From Pseudomonadota bacterium (lineage in GTDB: Bacteria > Pseudomonadota > Alphaproteobacteria > Acetobacterales > Acetobacteraceae): a DNA stretch of 45,805 bases. A model generated the notes under the pieces. The model saw only the letters and a program-made list of their open reading frames with translations, searched no databases and had not been told where the DNA came from. The position numbers and the translations under genes were made by a program. Where the stretch lies: assembly GCA_021801255.1 (NCBI GenBank), contig JAJYYH010000044.1, forward strand, positions 1 through 45,805. Reading direction: 5' to 3'. Positions 44,455 to 45,805 of this stretch are shown here, piece by piece; within the stretch, counting starts at the first letter, position 1; each line of letters opens with the position of its first letter.

Positions 44455-45723
44455 CTAACCAACTATAATAGATTCTAACATTCCATGTAATTCCTTATAG
44501 TCATCGGTCTCTTTATGCTGCATTTTGGTAATTATAGCCTTTTTAAGTTTTAGAATGTCGCCTTCAAAATGTCCTTCTTTGCGCAGGTCTTCCAGAAGCT
44601 GCTTTCCGTTGCAGAGATTTTGCCATCCTTCTCCCCATTGGGGGTGCTCTTCAGTGTACTTTTTATTAAATATACAAATAAATTTGGACTTGAAATCGGC
44701 ATTTGTTAGTTCCGAGAGTTTTTTTGTCATTTCAGTGATTTGACTCAACAAGGAATTTGCGATCTTTTCCGCGCTGGGCTCACGTACCGCGCCCATGGAA
44801 AATTTTATGTCCTCAAGGCCCATAGATTTAAAAGTTAAACGTGCAATATGCTCGTTTAATTGGGACATAGCAAGTCTCTTCATCACCTCCCGCATATCTG
44901 TCGTGGTTTTTTTTGGGTTTTTGGAGTATTGTTTGTCCTTGCTTAAGTCCGTTAGGATCTCTATATCGAGTAAAAAATTCTCAAGGCAGTATCTGTTGAT
45001 TTGCAATAATCTGACGTGGGTAGAGTTTTCGAGAGACGTTGGTTTTCTGTCGAGGTCAAATATAAAATAATGATTCCCAATTTCAGTGCCCTTTGATTCT
45101 GCTGCTTGGAGAGCTCGAATATCGGCCTCGATCTGCGTGCGACCTCCTCGTTGTTTCAATTGGTATTTTCTGAACAGATCGCCGAAACCGGCTTCCAATA
45201 TTTCTACGTCATGAATTCCTTCGACCGACACCGTCCCTCTGTATAGGAGCGCTTCACTTTGCGAGCTTCCAAGGCGGCGAAGGACGTCGCGTATTTCTTC
45301 CCGGTCCTGCTGGCGAACCTTGGCCAGGATTTTGCCGTCCCGGAGATGGTAAAGCCCGCAAGACGGCCGATCGAAAGTTCCGGCAAGAATTTCGGCTGAA
45401 TGAGAGCAAATAATACCTTGGATATTTCGTTTTTCGGCATATTCATCAACAAAAAATTGCAAAAGGTCTCTGCAAACTGCCGGATTAAGGTGCAGTTCAG
45501 GCTCGTCAAGTAGGACGATGCCATAATCTTCGACGCTTTGGGCGATAAGAAGGAATGTCAGGATAAGACCTTTCTCCCCGCTGCTCAGCGCGTCAATTTG
45601 AAACTCTGCGCCCGATTCGGGATCCCTAATTGGTATGGAGAGCATGCCAAGCTCATTCGTGCCTATCTCTCCGAGTGCCCCAAGGCCGTTCAATGCTATG
45701 AGATAGCGAGCAGCGTGAGCATA
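44455..45723 (-). pseudogene. 5'-truncated ABC-type ATPase with TOPRIM/DUF4435-like domain
   Basis: The open frame of 422 residues (first Met at 45693) begins in mid-domain. It has an ABC signature LSSGEKG near 50, Walker B GIVLLDEPELHLNP near 70 and an H-loop CSHSAEIL near 107, but no Walker A, which must lie in a missing N-terminal part. After a linker, VSVEGIHDVEILE near 163 and IFDLDR near 220 give the Glu and D-x-D of a TOPRIM domain, followed by NRYCLENFLLD as in DUF4435. This ATPase-TOPRIM order recalls OLD and fused AriA-AriB (PARIS) anti-phage proteins; the assignment is inference. Base composition is clearly A/T-richer than every neighbour, indicating transfer. A TAA in frame at 45724-45726 and the transposase-like sequence beyond it mark the break. 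Confidence 0.7.
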
Positions 45724-45805
45724 TTATCGATACCGGCGAGGGCGGCTCGGTAGCGGTCCTGGGCGAGGGTGTTGGTGCGGTGGGCGGTGAGGATGTTGAA
45801 AGCGA
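45696..45805 (-). mobile_element. C-terminal fragment of a transposase-like frame (cut by window edge)
   Basis: An open frame enters from the right edge and stops at TAG 45698-45696. It encodes 35 residues beginning AFNILTAHRTNTLAQDRYRA and ending LTLLAIS. The high GC and the basic, Arg-rich helical pattern resemble transposase C-termini, but I cannot name the family, and it need not be the IS1634 element at the left end. Its last 28 bases overlap the frame of the truncated ATPase in another phase, so the insertion junction lies near 45700-45725. Confidence 0.45.

Overview
The window looks like a piece of a high-GC alphaproteobacterial chromosome, most likely Rhodospirillales and perhaps Acetobacteraceae. 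The evidence is its high GC, the trpG-trpD-trpC-moaC-moeA and aroE-coaE-dnaQ gene orders, an FNR/FixK-type box, and A/T-armed intergenic palindromes. The family-level placement is inference. Both ends are cut inside transposase-like sequence on the minus strand, so the window resembles one assembly contig bounded by repeated insertion sequences. I see no tRNA, rRNA or CRISPR array.

Layout: (1) 1-321, 5' part of an IS1634-type transposase. (2) 528-10947, a minus-strand anaerobic carbon and redox module: a PEP synthase with a textbook-spaced FNR-class promoter, a triple-BON protein, a PfkB-type sugar-phosphate kinase, a GltD-like Fe-S flavoprotein, pyruvate:ferredoxin oxidoreductase (NifJ) and a DHOD-like protein without the usual catalytic loop. 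The last three genes overlap by a few bases each. (3) 11213-18712, a minus-strand fatty-acid beta-oxidation operon (acyl-CoA ligase, MerR regulator, thiolase, FadN-type dehydrogenase/hydratase, acyl-CoA dehydrogenase) with a candidate TACC-N5-GGTA operator in front of both the regulator and the ligase. (4) 18788-22964, plus-strand tryptophan and molybdenum-cofactor genes. (5) 22976-29069, minus-strand metallo-hydrolases, an HTD2-type hydratase, a strongly diverged PEP carboxylase homologue and a SYLF lipoprotein. (6) 29427-34422, haloacetate-dehalogenase-type hydrolase, dnaQ-coaE-aroE, ppx and rlmE. (7) 34447-37453, small envelope and lipid genes: DUF3309, fatty acid desaturase, Thr-rich exported protein, sterol-desaturase-family protein. 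(8) 37471-44316, protocatechuate genes (pcaL fusion, pcaH, pcaG, pcaB, Ldh_2 oxidoreductase) downstream of leuA, which has a leader peptide with four consecutive Leu codons. (9) 44455-45805, a low-GC, 5'-truncated ATPase-TOPRIM protein resembling OLD/PARIS-type anti-phage effectors, broken at a transposase-like sequence.

How the parts fit: the first module would let the cell oxidise pyruvate through ferredoxin and rebuild PEP under low oxygen. The beta-oxidation and protocatechuate blocks feed acetyl-CoA and 3-oxoadipate into central metabolism. The PEP carboxylase homologue could be anaplerotic, but its phosphate-binding residues are altered. The observations I rate most worth checking are the FNR promoter with its redox module, the remodelled PEP carboxylase homologue, the truncated ATPase-TOPRIM gene, the leu leader, and the hairpin covering the pcaL ribosome binding site.
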